DNA of 64,000 bases. Source: Macrobrachium rosenbergii. Taxonomy: Eukaryota > Arthropoda > Malacostraca > Decapoda > Palaemonidae. The DNA lies in contig NC_089768.1 in assembly GCF_040412425.1 (NCBI RefSeq), positions 5,782,501 through 5,846,500 on the forward strand, given 5' to 3'. Below the pieces are notes generated by a model. The model was not told the origin of the DNA. It made no database searches and saw only the letters and a program-made list of their open reading frames with translations. Position numbers and translations under genes: made by a program. Of the stretch, positions 30,653 through 48,608 are shown one piece after another. How positions within the stretch are numbered: the first letter of the stretch is position 1; every line of letters starts with the position of its first letter.

Positions 30653-31400
30653 GACTGACACCGCCACCTCCAGCACCAGCCCATCCAGCGACAACACTGC
30701 AGCAGCAAGCATCCCCCTACCACCCTTCACAACCCACAACCCACAACCCAGAAGCCTGGTTCCTCTGAACAGAGACCATCTTCAGGTCTAAAAAGATCTC
30801 CTCTTCATCCTGCAAAGCCAACGCCATCCTCGAGTTCCTGCCAAATGACATCATTGAGCACATCGCAGAATGGCTCACTGACCAAAAGACAACCGTCATC
30901 TACAAAATGCCGAAGGTCCAATTATGGTCGTCCTTCAGCATGCGGCCCGCCCTCAGAGCTAGGAAATTCCTATAAAATGTAGGGGCAGCAATAGGAGCTA
31001 CACACAAAATTACCCAGCCAAACAATTGCAACCATCCCCAATGCATCAACCATGGACCTCGATTTCGTAAAGGAATGCAATGCCATCCACCTGGCCCACA
31101 AGTTGACGGAGCCTACACAACCACCCATAGCAGCAGCCACCCCACAGCCACAGCAGCAGACTGACACAGAGACAGACAACGATCCAGAGGGCTCCGCTGC
31201 CCCCATACATAGCTACTGGAGCTCCAGGTGGAAAAACAAACCCAAATACAAGCCACAAACCCAAATACAAGCTAAAAACAGAAGAACATCCCAAGGGCCT
31301 TCGTTTCTACCACTGGAGGTTTGGGAACGAAGCCTGAAAATATGAAAATGATTGCTGTATGTCAAAAAACATGCAAAAGGGTCGCAGCAGCAACTCAACA
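30651..31400 (+). pseudogene. gag of the CsRn1-like element, degenerate
   Basis: An ATG at 30651 starts a Thr/Ser/Pro-rich N-terminus (MTDTATSSTS). The frame is then lost, with stops and shifts. The C-terminal part is partly open (31052-31345), rich in Gln, Pro and Thr. At 31296-31367 another frame reads LRFYHWRFGNEA followed by a stop and then NDCC. This is the remnant of the C-H-C-C zinc motif that CsRn1-clade gag uses in place of the usual CCHC knuckle. The first cysteine is now R, and the third position is Y. Gag normally packages the element RNA into particles. This copy is inactive. Confidence 0.65.
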
Positions 31401-31429
31401 AAATAAACATTAGCGGAGGGCAGGTTGAT

Positions 31430-31745
31430 TGCCTTGTAAGAGAAACTGCGCCTGCTTTCCGCTGTCTTTCTTCCAGATACAAGCAAAAAGACTCAATGTG
31501 TTTTTTCATCGTAGAGAAAAGATCAAATATGGAGTTCCTGGTCGAAACCGGCACATTCAAGTCATTCTTCAACCCATACAAACGCCTCAGTCCAACTCCC
31601 AGCACTCTACAAGTGTCAACTGCCAGTGGAGACCTGCTGAAAATATATGGGAAAAGGACTATGCAAGTGTCGTTTGGCGGGAAGCAGTACAACTGGGCGT
31701 TCGTCACAGCAGATGTAACAAAGCCCACAACATGCTGGTAGACAT
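31430..31745 (+). pseudogene. Retropepsin (protease) of the CsRn1-like element
   Basis: The plus frame from 31352 contains CFFIVEKRSNMEFLVETGT. This corresponds to the retropepsin active-site segment FLVDTGA, with the catalytic aspartate changed to E and the final A to T. Farther along, WAFVTADVTKP fits the second conserved protease segment. The frame ends at 31741, before the linker to the reverse transcriptase, which continues in another frame with HEFPEVFKDDL. The enzyme would cut the Gag-Pol polyprotein; loss of the aspartate predicts that it is dead. Confidence 0.72.
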
Positions 31746-31799
31746 AGCAAAACAACAGCTGATCACACAACCCACCCCCATAGCCCCACATACACCGAC

Positions 31800-33165
31800 T
31801 CCAGAACCAGAGTTAAGTCGCCTCCTACATGAGTTCCCAGAGGTATTTAAGGATGACCTGCAGCACAACTTGACCAAACCCGCAAAGCACTACAGTCACT
31901 GAAGGTCCCCCAGTACATGCCCGTTTTAGATGTTTGGCCCCAGAAAAACTCTCCCATGCCAAACAAGCCTTTTGGGACATGGAATGGGTAGGAATATGTC
32001 AAAAAGCCTCCAACCCCTGGGCATCTCCCGTAGACATGGTACCAAAACCTGACGGCACATGTCGACCCTGCAGCGACTACCAGAGACTCAACATCGAGAC
32101 AGTACCTGACAGGTACCCACTGCCAAACATCGCCGTCATAACCAACAAGATGGAGGGCGCGAAAATATTTATGAAGATCAACCTGTTGAAGGGATACTTC
32201 CAAGTCCCGGTCACAAAGGAGGACATAGAAAAAACAGCCATTATCACCCCCTTCAGCACATACAACTTCAACTACAGCTGCTTCGGCCTTCAGAACTCAG
32301 GTGCAACCTTCTAACATTTGATGGACGAAATCCTGGATAACCTACCCTTCTGCATCATCTACATCGACAATATACTGAGCCCCAACACCAAACAACACAG
32401 AAGAGACGTCAGGTGGGTGTTTCAAATACTTAAAGAAAACGACATATAGTCTAAAAAGACAAAAGCAAATGGGCAAAACCAGCAGTGGAATTCCTGGGCC
32501 ACCAAATAAGCCCCAGTGGTGTCAAGCCCCTCCCGATGAAGGTCCAAGCAATCATCGACTTCCTAAAAACCACCAACAGTCAAAGCAGTCCAAGAATTCA
32601 TGGGAATGATCAACTTGATACCACCATTTCATACCCAACCTTGCTGAAAAAAAAACTATGTTGGTATGAAAAACGATAAAACCTTCACACTAGCTAATAA
32701 ACCAATCGCCTCTGCTGCCACACTAATCTTTCCTTTACCCCATAGGTCCCTCACCCTAATGACGGATGCAAGAAGGACAGCGATGGACACAGTACTTAAA
32801 CAAGACACAGGCGATGGTCGTTACCTGTTGGCATTCTTCAGCAAGAAGTTATTGCCAGCAGAGCAAAAATACTCCATGTTCGACCGAGAGTTACGGGCAA
32901 TCCACAGTCATCCACCACTTCCAACACATGCTATAAGGACGGCAATTCGTGGCGCAGACTGACCACCAACTGCTGGTATGCGCCTTCACCAAAATTGGAG
33001 ATGGGTGATCAGCAAGACAGCTATCATCGATAGCAGAACACTCCTGCACCATCAGATACTTAAGGGGCTCTTCCAACAACATGGCTGATGCTCTTTCCTG
33101 AAACTCCATCAAACCCGTCCAGATAGAGATATCATATCCCAAAATAGCATCGACTCAGAAGGATG
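31800..33165 (+). pseudogene. Reverse transcriptase and RNase H of the CsRn1-like element
   Basis: Conserved segments appear in order: ASPVDMVPKPDGTCRPCSDY (about 32020-32080), MKINLLKGYFQVPV (catalytic D of the usual KVDL changed to N), FGLQNSGATF followed by a stop at 32312, and FCIIYIDNIL (the YxDD box has become IDN). More stops and a frameshift follow near 32440-32510. RNase H is recognisable at 32666-32962: LTLMTDARRTAMDTVL holds the first acidic residue, and SMFDRELRAI holds the DREL segment typical of Gypsy elements. Two polymerase aspartates are replaced, so the enzyme cannot work. Confidence 0.85.
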
Positions 33166-33299
33166 ATGTGGATCTAGAGCGACTTGGGTGGGAGAACCCC
33201 GCCCTTACATGGAGTGACCTATCCATCAATGACAGAGAGATGACCATCGCCTGCGAGATGAGTACTGGATGCCCTCACCCATACCTTCCATTAGGGTTG

Positions 33300-34012
33300 A
33301 AAAAAAACCTTCAATCTCGCTCACAACCTGTCCCACCAACCAGGCAGATCCACCACCCGAACCTTGTCAGAGCGGTACATCTGGTGGGGAATGAAAGTGA
33401 ACTTTAAAAAGTGGGCAAGAGAATTCCTCCCACGCCAAACATAAAAACTAACGGGGCACACAGAGACAAGGATAGAAGAATTCCAGACAACACAGCGACA
33501 ACTGGCCCACATCCACGTCGACATAGTGGGACCCCTGCTCCCCTCCAAAGGGTTCAGGTATCTCTGCATGATCATCAACAGGAACACCAGATGGCCAGAA
33601 GCAATACCTGTAAGGCAGCAGACAGCAGAGAGTTGTGGGAAAACACTAATAGACTGGGTCAGCAGGCATGGAGTAACACATTACATAAGTGACAGAGGAG
33701 CTAACTTCACTTCCACCTTTTGGAGCTCCCTTGCCGCCAGCCTCGGGACAAAACTCATTCACACAAAAGCATACAACCTAGAAGTGAATGGCATGGTGGA
33801 GTGGCTACACTGCTCCCTCAAATCAGCACTCACCGCCAGATATCAAGGCAGGAGTTGGAGAAAGGAATTACTGTGGGTCTTGCTGGGATTAAGAACAGCC
33901 CTACACGCAGCATTCAAAGCATCGCCGGCAGAAGGCCTCTATGGCCAAGCGTTGACAATACTGGCAGATGTTTTTCAAGACACGACAGAGCCCACGACTT
34001 TTCCAAACGCGT
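33300..34012 (+). pseudogene. Integrase of the CsRn1-like element
   Basis: An N-terminal zinc-binding region (about 33310-33450) is visible across frames, with the histidine part near NLSHQPG and the cysteine pair degraded (FLPRQT in place of the usual CxxC). The catalytic core is in one frame to 34012. IHVDIVGPL holds the first D (about 33515), YISDRGANF the second (about 33690) and NGMVEWLH the glutamate (about 33795). All three acidic residues of the DDE triad survive, making this the best-preserved part of the element. A short C-terminal tail ends at a stop at 34012. The enzyme would insert the cDNA into the genome. Confidence 0.85.
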
Positions 34013-34183
34013 AGAAAATTTGAAAACATCATGCTGGCAAAGACAACATATGGCGTGGCAAGAAAAGAATACATCCCCGAAGACCTTAAAACAGCAAAGT
34101 GTGTGTCCAGCCCAGTCAGGACCATACTGCATACTACAACGCAGAGAGAACACGTATCAACTGATGGTGGGGGGGGGGGGTAC

Positions 34184-34588
34184 TGTCAGGTCCAACACTG
34201 TCGCCAGGACCCTCAGGGCATCCTTGCTCAAAAACAAAAATCTACATGAAGCACCGAGACTCTCAGGAAACACAGATACAGCACTCCTGATTCAAACAAC
34301 TTTTATGAGATACTTTATGTTCTTGTCAGAACTGTAATTACTAATGTTTGTAAGGCATTGCAAGCTTTCTAACCATAAGTATTTGAAATCTCTTCCTAAT
34401 TTGTATATAGAACTATTAACCATTCTCCAGTTGTGAGAAAACACATCTGACAGAATATAGACGTCCCCCTGTTTTCCTCTAATGTTAAATGCCACTTTTC
34501 CACTCGCAAGAATTCTTGACCTGTCAGAGATTTTGTGTCAATAAATTAGAATACCTTGAACTTGCCTCTTACTCGCCACTTCGTTATA
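34184..34588 (+). repeat. 3' LTR of the CsRn1-like element
   Basis: Starts TGTCAGGTCC directly after a G-rich polypurine tract, and ends near CGTTATA. It contains AATAAATTAG near 34538, which may act as a polyadenylation signal. Confidence 0.88.
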
Positions 34589-34642
34589 ACCATATAGCAC
34601 GTTAAGCCCAACAGCTATAACATCTAGTTTATTTGCACGCAT

Positions 34643-37137
<2,495 letters not shown>

Positions 37138-37290
37138 AAAACAGTTTAACCAGACCACTGAGCTGACTATCAGCCCTCATAGGGCTGGCCCGAAGGATTT
37201 GGATGGAATGTTAGGTGTAGGCTAGAAGCCTAGCACTGGGGCCAAATAGGTCATTCAATATAGTGATGAATGAATGAAAATGAAATTAAA
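37138..37290 (-). mobile_element. SINE/LINE tail repeat sharing a module with the SINE at 1 kb
   Basis: 37140-37200 matches 1029-1088 closely: both hold ACCAGACCACTGAGCTGA, then a GGGCTGGCC word and GAAGGATT. The rest differs: here GGCCAAATAGGTCATTCAAT is followed by a short ATGA-rich tail. It is therefore a different element with the same terminal module. Confidence 0.6.
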
Positions 37291-37424
37291 AACTGCACTG
37301 AGGCACACGCTCTCATACTGGAACACACATGATAAATAAATTTATTAAAATTTTAAATTTTAGTTGCTTTAAAATTCATTAGAACCCTCAGGGTTTTCGT
37401 ATTTCTATTATTTGCTTTTTATAT

Positions 37425-38205
37425 TTAATCAATTAAATCACAGCTCATGAACATTAAAATTGGTATTACTGTAAATGTAATAGATTCTGACAGAATTTCC
37501 TTCATTGATCTATTTCCAAAATTTGGTAATCGCTGCAGGTTACATTTTGGACATTCACACAATACATGTTTGGCAGTTATCAACACTTGGCAATCTGGGC
37601 ATTTGGGAGGAGGGCCACAGGACTGTTCATTAAGTGCCCATGTGTCAAATGAGTATGGCCTATTCGAAGACGAGTCAGATTTACTTGTGTGTGTTTCTCT
37701 CTCTGATATGACGAACTCCATTTTCCAGCACTGGATTTTATGTTTTAATTTATCATTTTCAGGTTCTTCATTCCATATATTTTGCCATTTACTTACAATG
37801 ACTGTTTTTATATATCTTACATATTCACTAATAGGGATGTGTACATTTGCTCTTGTCATGTGGACTGTGTCTTTAGCTGCTTTATCAGCCTCTTCATTTC
37901 CTTCAATCCCTACATGGGCAGGGATCCTACATATTTCAATATCTTTTCCATTATTATACAATTTATTGAGTGAAAACTTAATTTGTTGTACAATACTATT
38001 TTTTATTATAGCTTTGAATGGCTTCTATGGCGCTTTCAGAATCGCTATAATCACAAAATTATTACACGAGGCTTCTCTAATTATTTGTATGGCTGATGCT
38101 ATTGCACATACCTCAGCTGTAAATACTGAGGGATTATCTGGGAGAGAGAACCGATACGTTTTGTCTGGGGATACTGCAGCATATTTGGTGTTTTATTTTT
38201 ATTAA
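37425..38205 (-). pseudogene. LINE RNase H domain and cysteine-rich C-terminus
   Basis: Starting at about 38200, the minus strand reads FSLPDNPSVFTAEVCAIASA, the RNase H segment containing the catalytic E. After a short decayed stretch, CRIPAHVGIEGNEEADKAAK (about 37935-37876) gives the HVGIxGNExAD segment with the last catalytic D. The frame then runs open to 37425, ending with a Cys/His-rich stretch (CPDCQVLITAKHVLCECPKC), a pattern common at the C-terminus of these LINEs. RNase H degrades the RNA strand after copying. This fragment follows the endonuclease directly, without the reverse transcriptase. Confidence 0.85.
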
Positions 38206-38339
38206 TTCTGTTAGTTTTTCAGACCACCATGGGACTTTGTGTTTCGTTGGATGAGATTTTAATTTTGGTATTGCTTTATCAGCAGCATTTTTAATGAAAT
38301 CAACAAGAAATTTATTAGTTTCAGTATGGCCTTTTAAAT

Positions 38340-39085
38340 GTTCAAATGGTGGGATATTACTAGGGTGGAATTCATATTGCTTCCATCTGCTTTATAAATG
38401 TTATATTGCGGGACCTGCTTTGTGGGATTATTTTGTAAAAATGAAATTAATATTGGGAAATGATCACTTGTATGCAAGTCGTTAACTGCATTCCAATCCA
38501 ATCTGTCAACTATGGTTGTTGTACATAGAGTTAAGTCGATTGAAGAAAATGTTCCATGAGTTTTAGAAAAATATGTGCTGATTTTATCATCATTTATACA
38601 GCACATGTCATATGAATCTATGAACTCTTCTATTTTACTTCCTGTTCTATTTGAGTCTGTACAATTATTACAGTCCTATATTGGGTTGTGAGCATTAAAA
38701 TCACTGACTATTAATGTAGGTTCCTTGGCATTATTAAGTAATTCTTTAAGTTTGTCAAAGTCAATTTTTATTAGGTTGGTTGTATAAATTATAAATTACA
38801 TAATTATCGTTTTTTATTCGTATGCTAATACTCGATATTTGGAGATAAGTAAAGTTTACAGGTACTTTGTCATAACATACTTTGTTATTTACATACAGTA
38901 TATAGCAGTACCTAAATTTCCTTCTTCCTCTCTAGATTTAGATGCTAAGGTATATTTACCTATTGTTGATATTGTTTTGTTGACATGTTGTAAACATAAT
39001 GTCATTGGTTCGTATTATTTTAGTAATCGTTGTATTTCTCCTACGTGTAATCTGGTCTGCAGACCATTTACGTTCCATTGTATAA
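38340..39085 (-). pseudogene. LINE apurinic-type endonuclease domain
   Basis: Minus-strand reading starts with IQWNVNGLQTRLHVGEIQ (near 39080-39030), which is the usual N-terminus of this domain. VSDFNAHNP lies at about 38715-38680, the conserved DFNAHN segment. FSSIDLTLCT and then LHTSDHFPI (about 38450) are the C-terminal conserved segments with the catalytic D and H. Stops occur, for example after IQRLLK. The domain nicks target DNA to prime reverse transcription. Most key residues remain, but the frame is broken. Confidence 0.82.
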
Positions 39086-40566
39086 TACAGCTATTGAAGA
39101 TATTTTATTATAGCGGTCGAGTTTTACTCTCTTTTTGTATATTATCTACTTGGATTTTTTCTAATAATTTACTCACGACATTCACTTGTTTTTCTTTATA
39201 ATATACTAAGTGCTCAATGCACATGCAACCTTTTTCATGGGTACCCAAATCTGTGGTTTCTTTTTTTTCTATATTTTATAAAATTTCTTATAATGTTTGT
39301 TAAACCATCTTTCATGTTTTTGTTATTATTGCACAATTCTACAAAACAATCATTGCATCCACATGTGTTTTCATGTGTATTCCTTGTTTCATTTGCTCTT
39401 GTACCAATTGTTGGTGATGGAGTAATCTCTTCTCCCCTGACAGAGTCATTGTTATCTATGGCACGGTTCTCTTCCACTCGGTGTTTTGGATATCTGTATT
39501 CATAGGTTTTACTATTATTTTAGAAAATAATGGTATATTCTTAACTTGTTTTTGTTTTTGTTCTTTCTTCATATCTTTTGCCTTTAGTTTGACCGATGTT
39601 TCTCTAATAATTGTTGGTTTCTTTGTTTTGGTGGTGTTCTTTCCAAAGGCCTTTTTTTTCTTTATCTTCAATTTCCAGTCTATCACGACCCTCCTCTGTT
39701 ACTTCTGTAGTAGCATCCTCCTGTGTCCCTATTTGCACTAATATTTCAAATGAATTTGATAAAATGTTATCCATATCATTTGTACCTGCTTCTTTATTCT
39801 TTACCATTTCAGTTTTTTTCCCTTGACCATTAATTTATTCTTGCGATTTACTTTTCTGTGCTCCGTTACTTCTATTTCTATGCAATTTTGTTCCATTATT
39901 GGTTCCTGTTATTGAAGAGTACGTATGTTTCTTAGATGGATCTTGAATTCCTCTCACTTTTAATTCCAACTCTGCCTCTTTTATAGACATCACTGTTCTT
40001 TCTTGTAACATCTTCAATTCTGTATTGTAGCCTATATATAGTACATACATTATTTGGACCTTGCATGATGATCTTCGTCCACAGTTTACACATTTTGGCT
40101 CACTGCATTTCCATTGTGTGGCATGTTCGTCAGAGCCACAATAAGCACATATAGGTTCATTTCGACAGTTTTTCTTCGTGTGTCCATATTTACTACAATT
40201 TTGACATTGTAGTGGCTTTTTTGAGGTAGATCTTGTCCCTCAAATTTTATTTTTGCAATTCTTAATACTTTATTATTCTGTTTGCTTAGTATTATATATA
40301 CCTTGCAATCTTGGACTTTGGTATATCGCATTTTAAGAGAGTCCAACAGCATAATCTTATTAACCAGTTCGTCATTATTTTCAGTAAGTACAATAGTACC
40401 CTGAATGCTGTTCATAGTGTCATGCTTCTTTACTTTTAAATTCACATTGTCGGTACTTTTTATGGATATATAGTCTTCAGACTGGTTTTTTGTTGTGGAT
40501 TCTATAAGCCACGTCTTTAAGTTTATTTGTCTGAGCGACATTTCTGTCGTTGCGTGTCTTTTTAAT

Positions 40567-41242
40567 CAGTGGCGGCTCGTGACTGTTATTGATGGGAGGA
40601 CTGTTAATTGTGAAAAATTGAGTTCTTTCAATGAAGAAACCGTCTTTGCTTCTTGTGCCATTTTGCAAAATAATGCTCGGCCTACCTGTGAAAAGAAGAA
40701 TAAATACTATTTTATACGATGTTTCTGTGATCTTACAACATCTATGATAATTAAAATTGAGCACAAGCCATCACTGATCAATAATATTTTAAAATCATCC
40801 CTGGCAAATTGCTAAACACTATCAAAAATAAGAGCGATGCAAAAACATACATACCATCACACCAACGTCTGAGACAAGACCGGTGGGAGGCAGTCCACAC
40901 TCTGCACACCACCCGGGAAGCCTCCCCGCCTTCTCCCCGCTCTCCACACCCATTCACAACAACCGTCACACCAACGTCTGAGACGACTGCATGGGAGGCA
41001 GTCCACTCTCCATACTGCCCAGGAAGCTTCCCCCCCTTCTCCCCGCTTTCGTATCATTAAATAGTAAATAATTTATGTACTTCCTCATTGTTTTGCAGTA
41101 ATTTTTTTCATATAAATATATGAGAATAGGTGTTTTCATGTTAATGATAGTCAAACATCAATAAATTAACTTTATTTTCGTGAATCCTAGAAATCCACTG
41201 GGGGGCTGCAGTCTCACAGTCCCTATTGACGAGCCGCCCCTG
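40567..41242. mobile_element. Non-autonomous hAT element (MITE), nested in LINE ORF1
   Basis: Terminal inverted repeats: CAGTGGCGGCTCGTGA at 40567-40582, and CAGGGGCGGCTCGTC as the reverse complement of 41228-41242. The 8-bp sequence TTTTTAAT precedes it (40559-40566) and follows it (41243-41250), a perfect target-site duplication of the length typical of hAT. Length is 676 bp with no transposase. Removing the element and one TTTTTAAT rejoins the LINE ORF1, which confirms both boundaries. Confidence 0.93.
40861..41050. repeat. Internal 109-bp tandem duplication in the hAT MITE
   Basis: ACCAACGTCTGAGAC occurs at 40861 and 40970. Both copies continue with GGGAGGCAGTCCAC and then CTTCTCCCCGCT (or a close variant), with moderate divergence. 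It is more GC-rich than the rest of the window. Confidence 0.85.
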
Positions 41243-41530
41243 TTTTTAATAAGAAGTTTTCCAATTTTAGGGCTGAAATTTGTTGTTCTCTTTCCATGGT
41301 TAGAAACCTTGACCAACTTCCACTCCCAAAGAGAGTCAAAATGAGTCAAGGTTGGGTCATGATGATATTTACTTCTTTTGGATTTGTTTTGTACTGGAGC
41401 ATAAGGTTCCAGCGTGATTACATTAGGATTTTTTTTTTTTTTTTCTAAAGAAAGGTTGTTAAGAGGAGGTTCCAGCGGCTGTCAACTGTGCCGAGTCGCT
41501 ACCATCAAAGGGCCTAGGAGTACTAGAATC

Positions 41531-46682
<5,152 letters not shown>

Positions 46683-46684
46683 AC

Positions 46685-46758
<74 letters not shown>

Positions 46759-46937
46759 GGTTATATATGTGTGTGTATGTGTGTATATATGTTTGCATGT
46801 AGGTATTTGTATATGCATTTAAATACAGATTCAAGACATATATACATACCTGCACAAATATATATTATAAAAATATATTTATTTATATATATATACACAT
46901 ATATACCTGCACAAATATAATATATATTATAAAAAAA

Positions 46938-46983
<46 letters not shown>

Positions 46984-47112
46984 GCAAAATATAAAATATA
47001 AAAAATATATATATACACTATATATGTATATATACATATAACATAGATATATATGTGTGTTGTGTAAATATATACAACCACACACATATACATGTATATA
47101 TATGTATATATT
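46683..47112. repeat. Low-complexity (CATA)n/(TA)n cluster with an internal direct repeat
   Basis: (CATA)n then TA to about 46754, mixed TA/TG, then TA at 46940-46981. The word ACCTGCACAAATAT occurs at about 46847 and 46905 within the cluster, each followed by an AT stretch ending in TTATAAAAA. Confidence 0.88.
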
Positions 47113-47282
47113 TTTTTCTTTCTTACAGATGACATATGTGTTATGTATTCTGATGTGATTTTCTTTCTGCTGTTTCGTATGTTGTGAAGTGTAATGAGTT
47201 GACTTTGTAATGTACGCTTTTGTACAATACTTGTATGTATTTTCTTTTGTGATTGTCATGTATGGACTGAAATAACATTAGT

Positions 47283-48608
47283 TGTTGGGAGTTAAAGTTT
47301 CAGAGATATTTTGGAACCATTATCAGATACCCATATCCTGTTTCGACACAGTTGTATTTGACCAAAGGGAAGTCACATTCGAAGAGGTACTATGATTATC
47401 TCAAGTGACGAGATGACAGGTCTCAGCGCTCGCAAGTCTGAGTGCTTATTACATGTTTATTCTGTGTGCTTGTTCTATGATTATCATTCTTTATTCTTTA
47501 TTATATGTATTCCATATTCTGAATAAAAGGATGAGAGGAGCGATAAGATCTGACATGTTGACAGGGCCTTTAGCCAGATCATTCCAAATTTACTTTGTTT
47601 ACACAGGTGGTCAACTAGAAGGGAAATGTCAGTCATCCGAGATAAGAACCCATACCTTTTCCCAGGCCTTAGAATTCTGTATGTAATCACTATGTGTATT
47701 CTTTCTGTGTATTCCCTATGTGCATTCTTTGTGTATTCTGTAGAAGAAGGAATTCAGTATTCTGTATTCTGGGAGGTAGAAGGAGGGATTCAGTTGCTCT
47801 AAGATTTGAAGTGACTAATTGGCGACTTAGTTTGAGGATAAAAACAAGATTACTGGAAGGGTATAAATTGGTTGCTCTCCTGAAATATATAAGTTTTGTA
47901 AAACTCTCCCACAAAATGTAATATTTTGTGTATGGTTCCAAAATATTTGTGTTCTTAAACCTTTGTGAAAGAAAGTGTTATATCTTACAAAAGGAGTAAG
48001 GTAATGTGCTTGTACTGTAATTATGTTGAAAACTGAAGTGTTGTCGTTGAGGAAGTTGTAGAAAGACGTGAGTTTACCCTTTTTAAAAAACGAAGGTAAT
48101 CTTTCAAGAGATTGATATAACCTTTAATCATAGTTTGTCTTGGTGAAATTGCTGTTGGTATATTTCCATTTTTTGCATATTTCGTTCTTATATATCTGTG
48201 TTTTCTTATTACTCTCACAAGCTTATGTTTATAATTTCACAGTGTTACCCAAAGTTTTGTGTTGGTGATTACTTAGCGTTTTGTTGGTGTTAATTTGTAT
48301 TATTAAGATTTCAATGCATACTTATTACTGAGATTTCATTGAATACCTGTGTTGATTCCATTTATTAATATTTTAGTGAACTCTTGAGCTAATTGCAGAT
48401 GTTGAGACATATCTAAAACTTGAGTGAGAGTTAATGGTTGGAATTTTACTTAATTAAACTGATTTCATGATAAATTAAAATTTTGTGAATTAATTTTGGT
48501 TAAGAAATACTTGAATCTTACACTATTGTCAAGTAATAGATTGTGAACTCTGCTTATAACTTTTGAACTTGGAAATAAATTCGTCTGTTTAAAGTTTGAA
48601 AAGTAGTG
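47283..48608 (+). repeat. Possible 5' LTR of the second Gypsy element
   Basis: TGTTGGGAGTTAAAG at 47283 could be an LTR start. At 48609 TTGGTGTCGAGT could be a primer binding site, and AAATAAATTC at about 48571 could be a polyadenylation signal. There is no second LTR in the window to prove this. Short sub-repeats of TATTCTGT lie near 47700-47780. This is a hypothesis based on position and ends only. Confidence 0.25.

Larger units (their letters stand above)
30225..34588 (+). mobile_element. CsRn1/Kabuki-like Ty3/Gypsy retrotransposon, full-length layout but dead
   Basis: Two diverged LTRs of about 405 bp (30225-30635 and 34184-34588) flank a gag-pol region in the usual order: gag, protease, reverse transcriptase, RNase H, integrase. 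The primer binding site just after the left LTR reads TGGTGACCCCGA, matching the 3' end of tRNA-Trp. That primer, together with the gag motif described below, is characteristic of the CsRn1 clade. A polypurine-like G-run lies at 34166-34180 before the right LTR. The coding region has many stops, frameshifts and lost catalytic residues. The two LTRs differ at many positions, so the insertion is old. No clear target-site duplication: the flanks read GCCA and ACCA. Confidence 0.88.
39235..41349 (-). pseudogene. LINE ORF1 (gag-like) with CCHC knuckles, interrupted
   Basis: The N-terminal piece is on the far side of the hAT element (41349-41251: LTHFDSLWEWKLVKV and onward to KLLIK). It resumes after the insertion at about 40560 with TRNDRNVAQTNK. 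A middle segment (40541-40220) contains the part usually called the RRM-like or esterase-adjacent region; I see only generic similarity. At 40217-40068 three zinc knuckles follow in a shifted frame: CQNCSKYGHTKKNC, CAYCGSDEHATQWKC and a degraded third. The C-terminal tail is Lys/Glu-rich (39807-39604). ORF1 normally binds LINE RNA. Frameshifts and the insertion make it inactive. Confidence 0.75.
37300..41530 (-). mobile_element. RNase H-bearing LINE, minus strand, reverse transcriptase deleted and split by a hAT MITE
   Basis: Going 5' to 3' on the minus strand: a possible 5' leader (about 41530-41380); ORF1 (about 41349-41251, interrupted by the hAT insertion at 40567-41242, then to about 39235); an endonuclease (about 39085-38340); and, directly after it, RNase H (about 38205-37800) with a cysteine-rich C-terminus (to 37425). 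The reverse transcriptase that should lie between endonuclease and RNase H is absent. The order and the three CCHC knuckles fit the I/Jockey branch of LINEs with RNase H. The ends are approximate; no target duplication was found. Confidence 0.8.

Noticed and set aside
31213..31791. 192-codon minus-strand ORF
   Set aside because: Antisense shadow of the gag-protease region of the CsRn1-like Gypsy element; the plus strand has the protease motif.
37447..38205. 252-codon plus-strand ORF, among the longest in the window
   Set aside because: It is the antisense of the LINE RNase H and C-terminal region, whose minus strand carries clear motifs.
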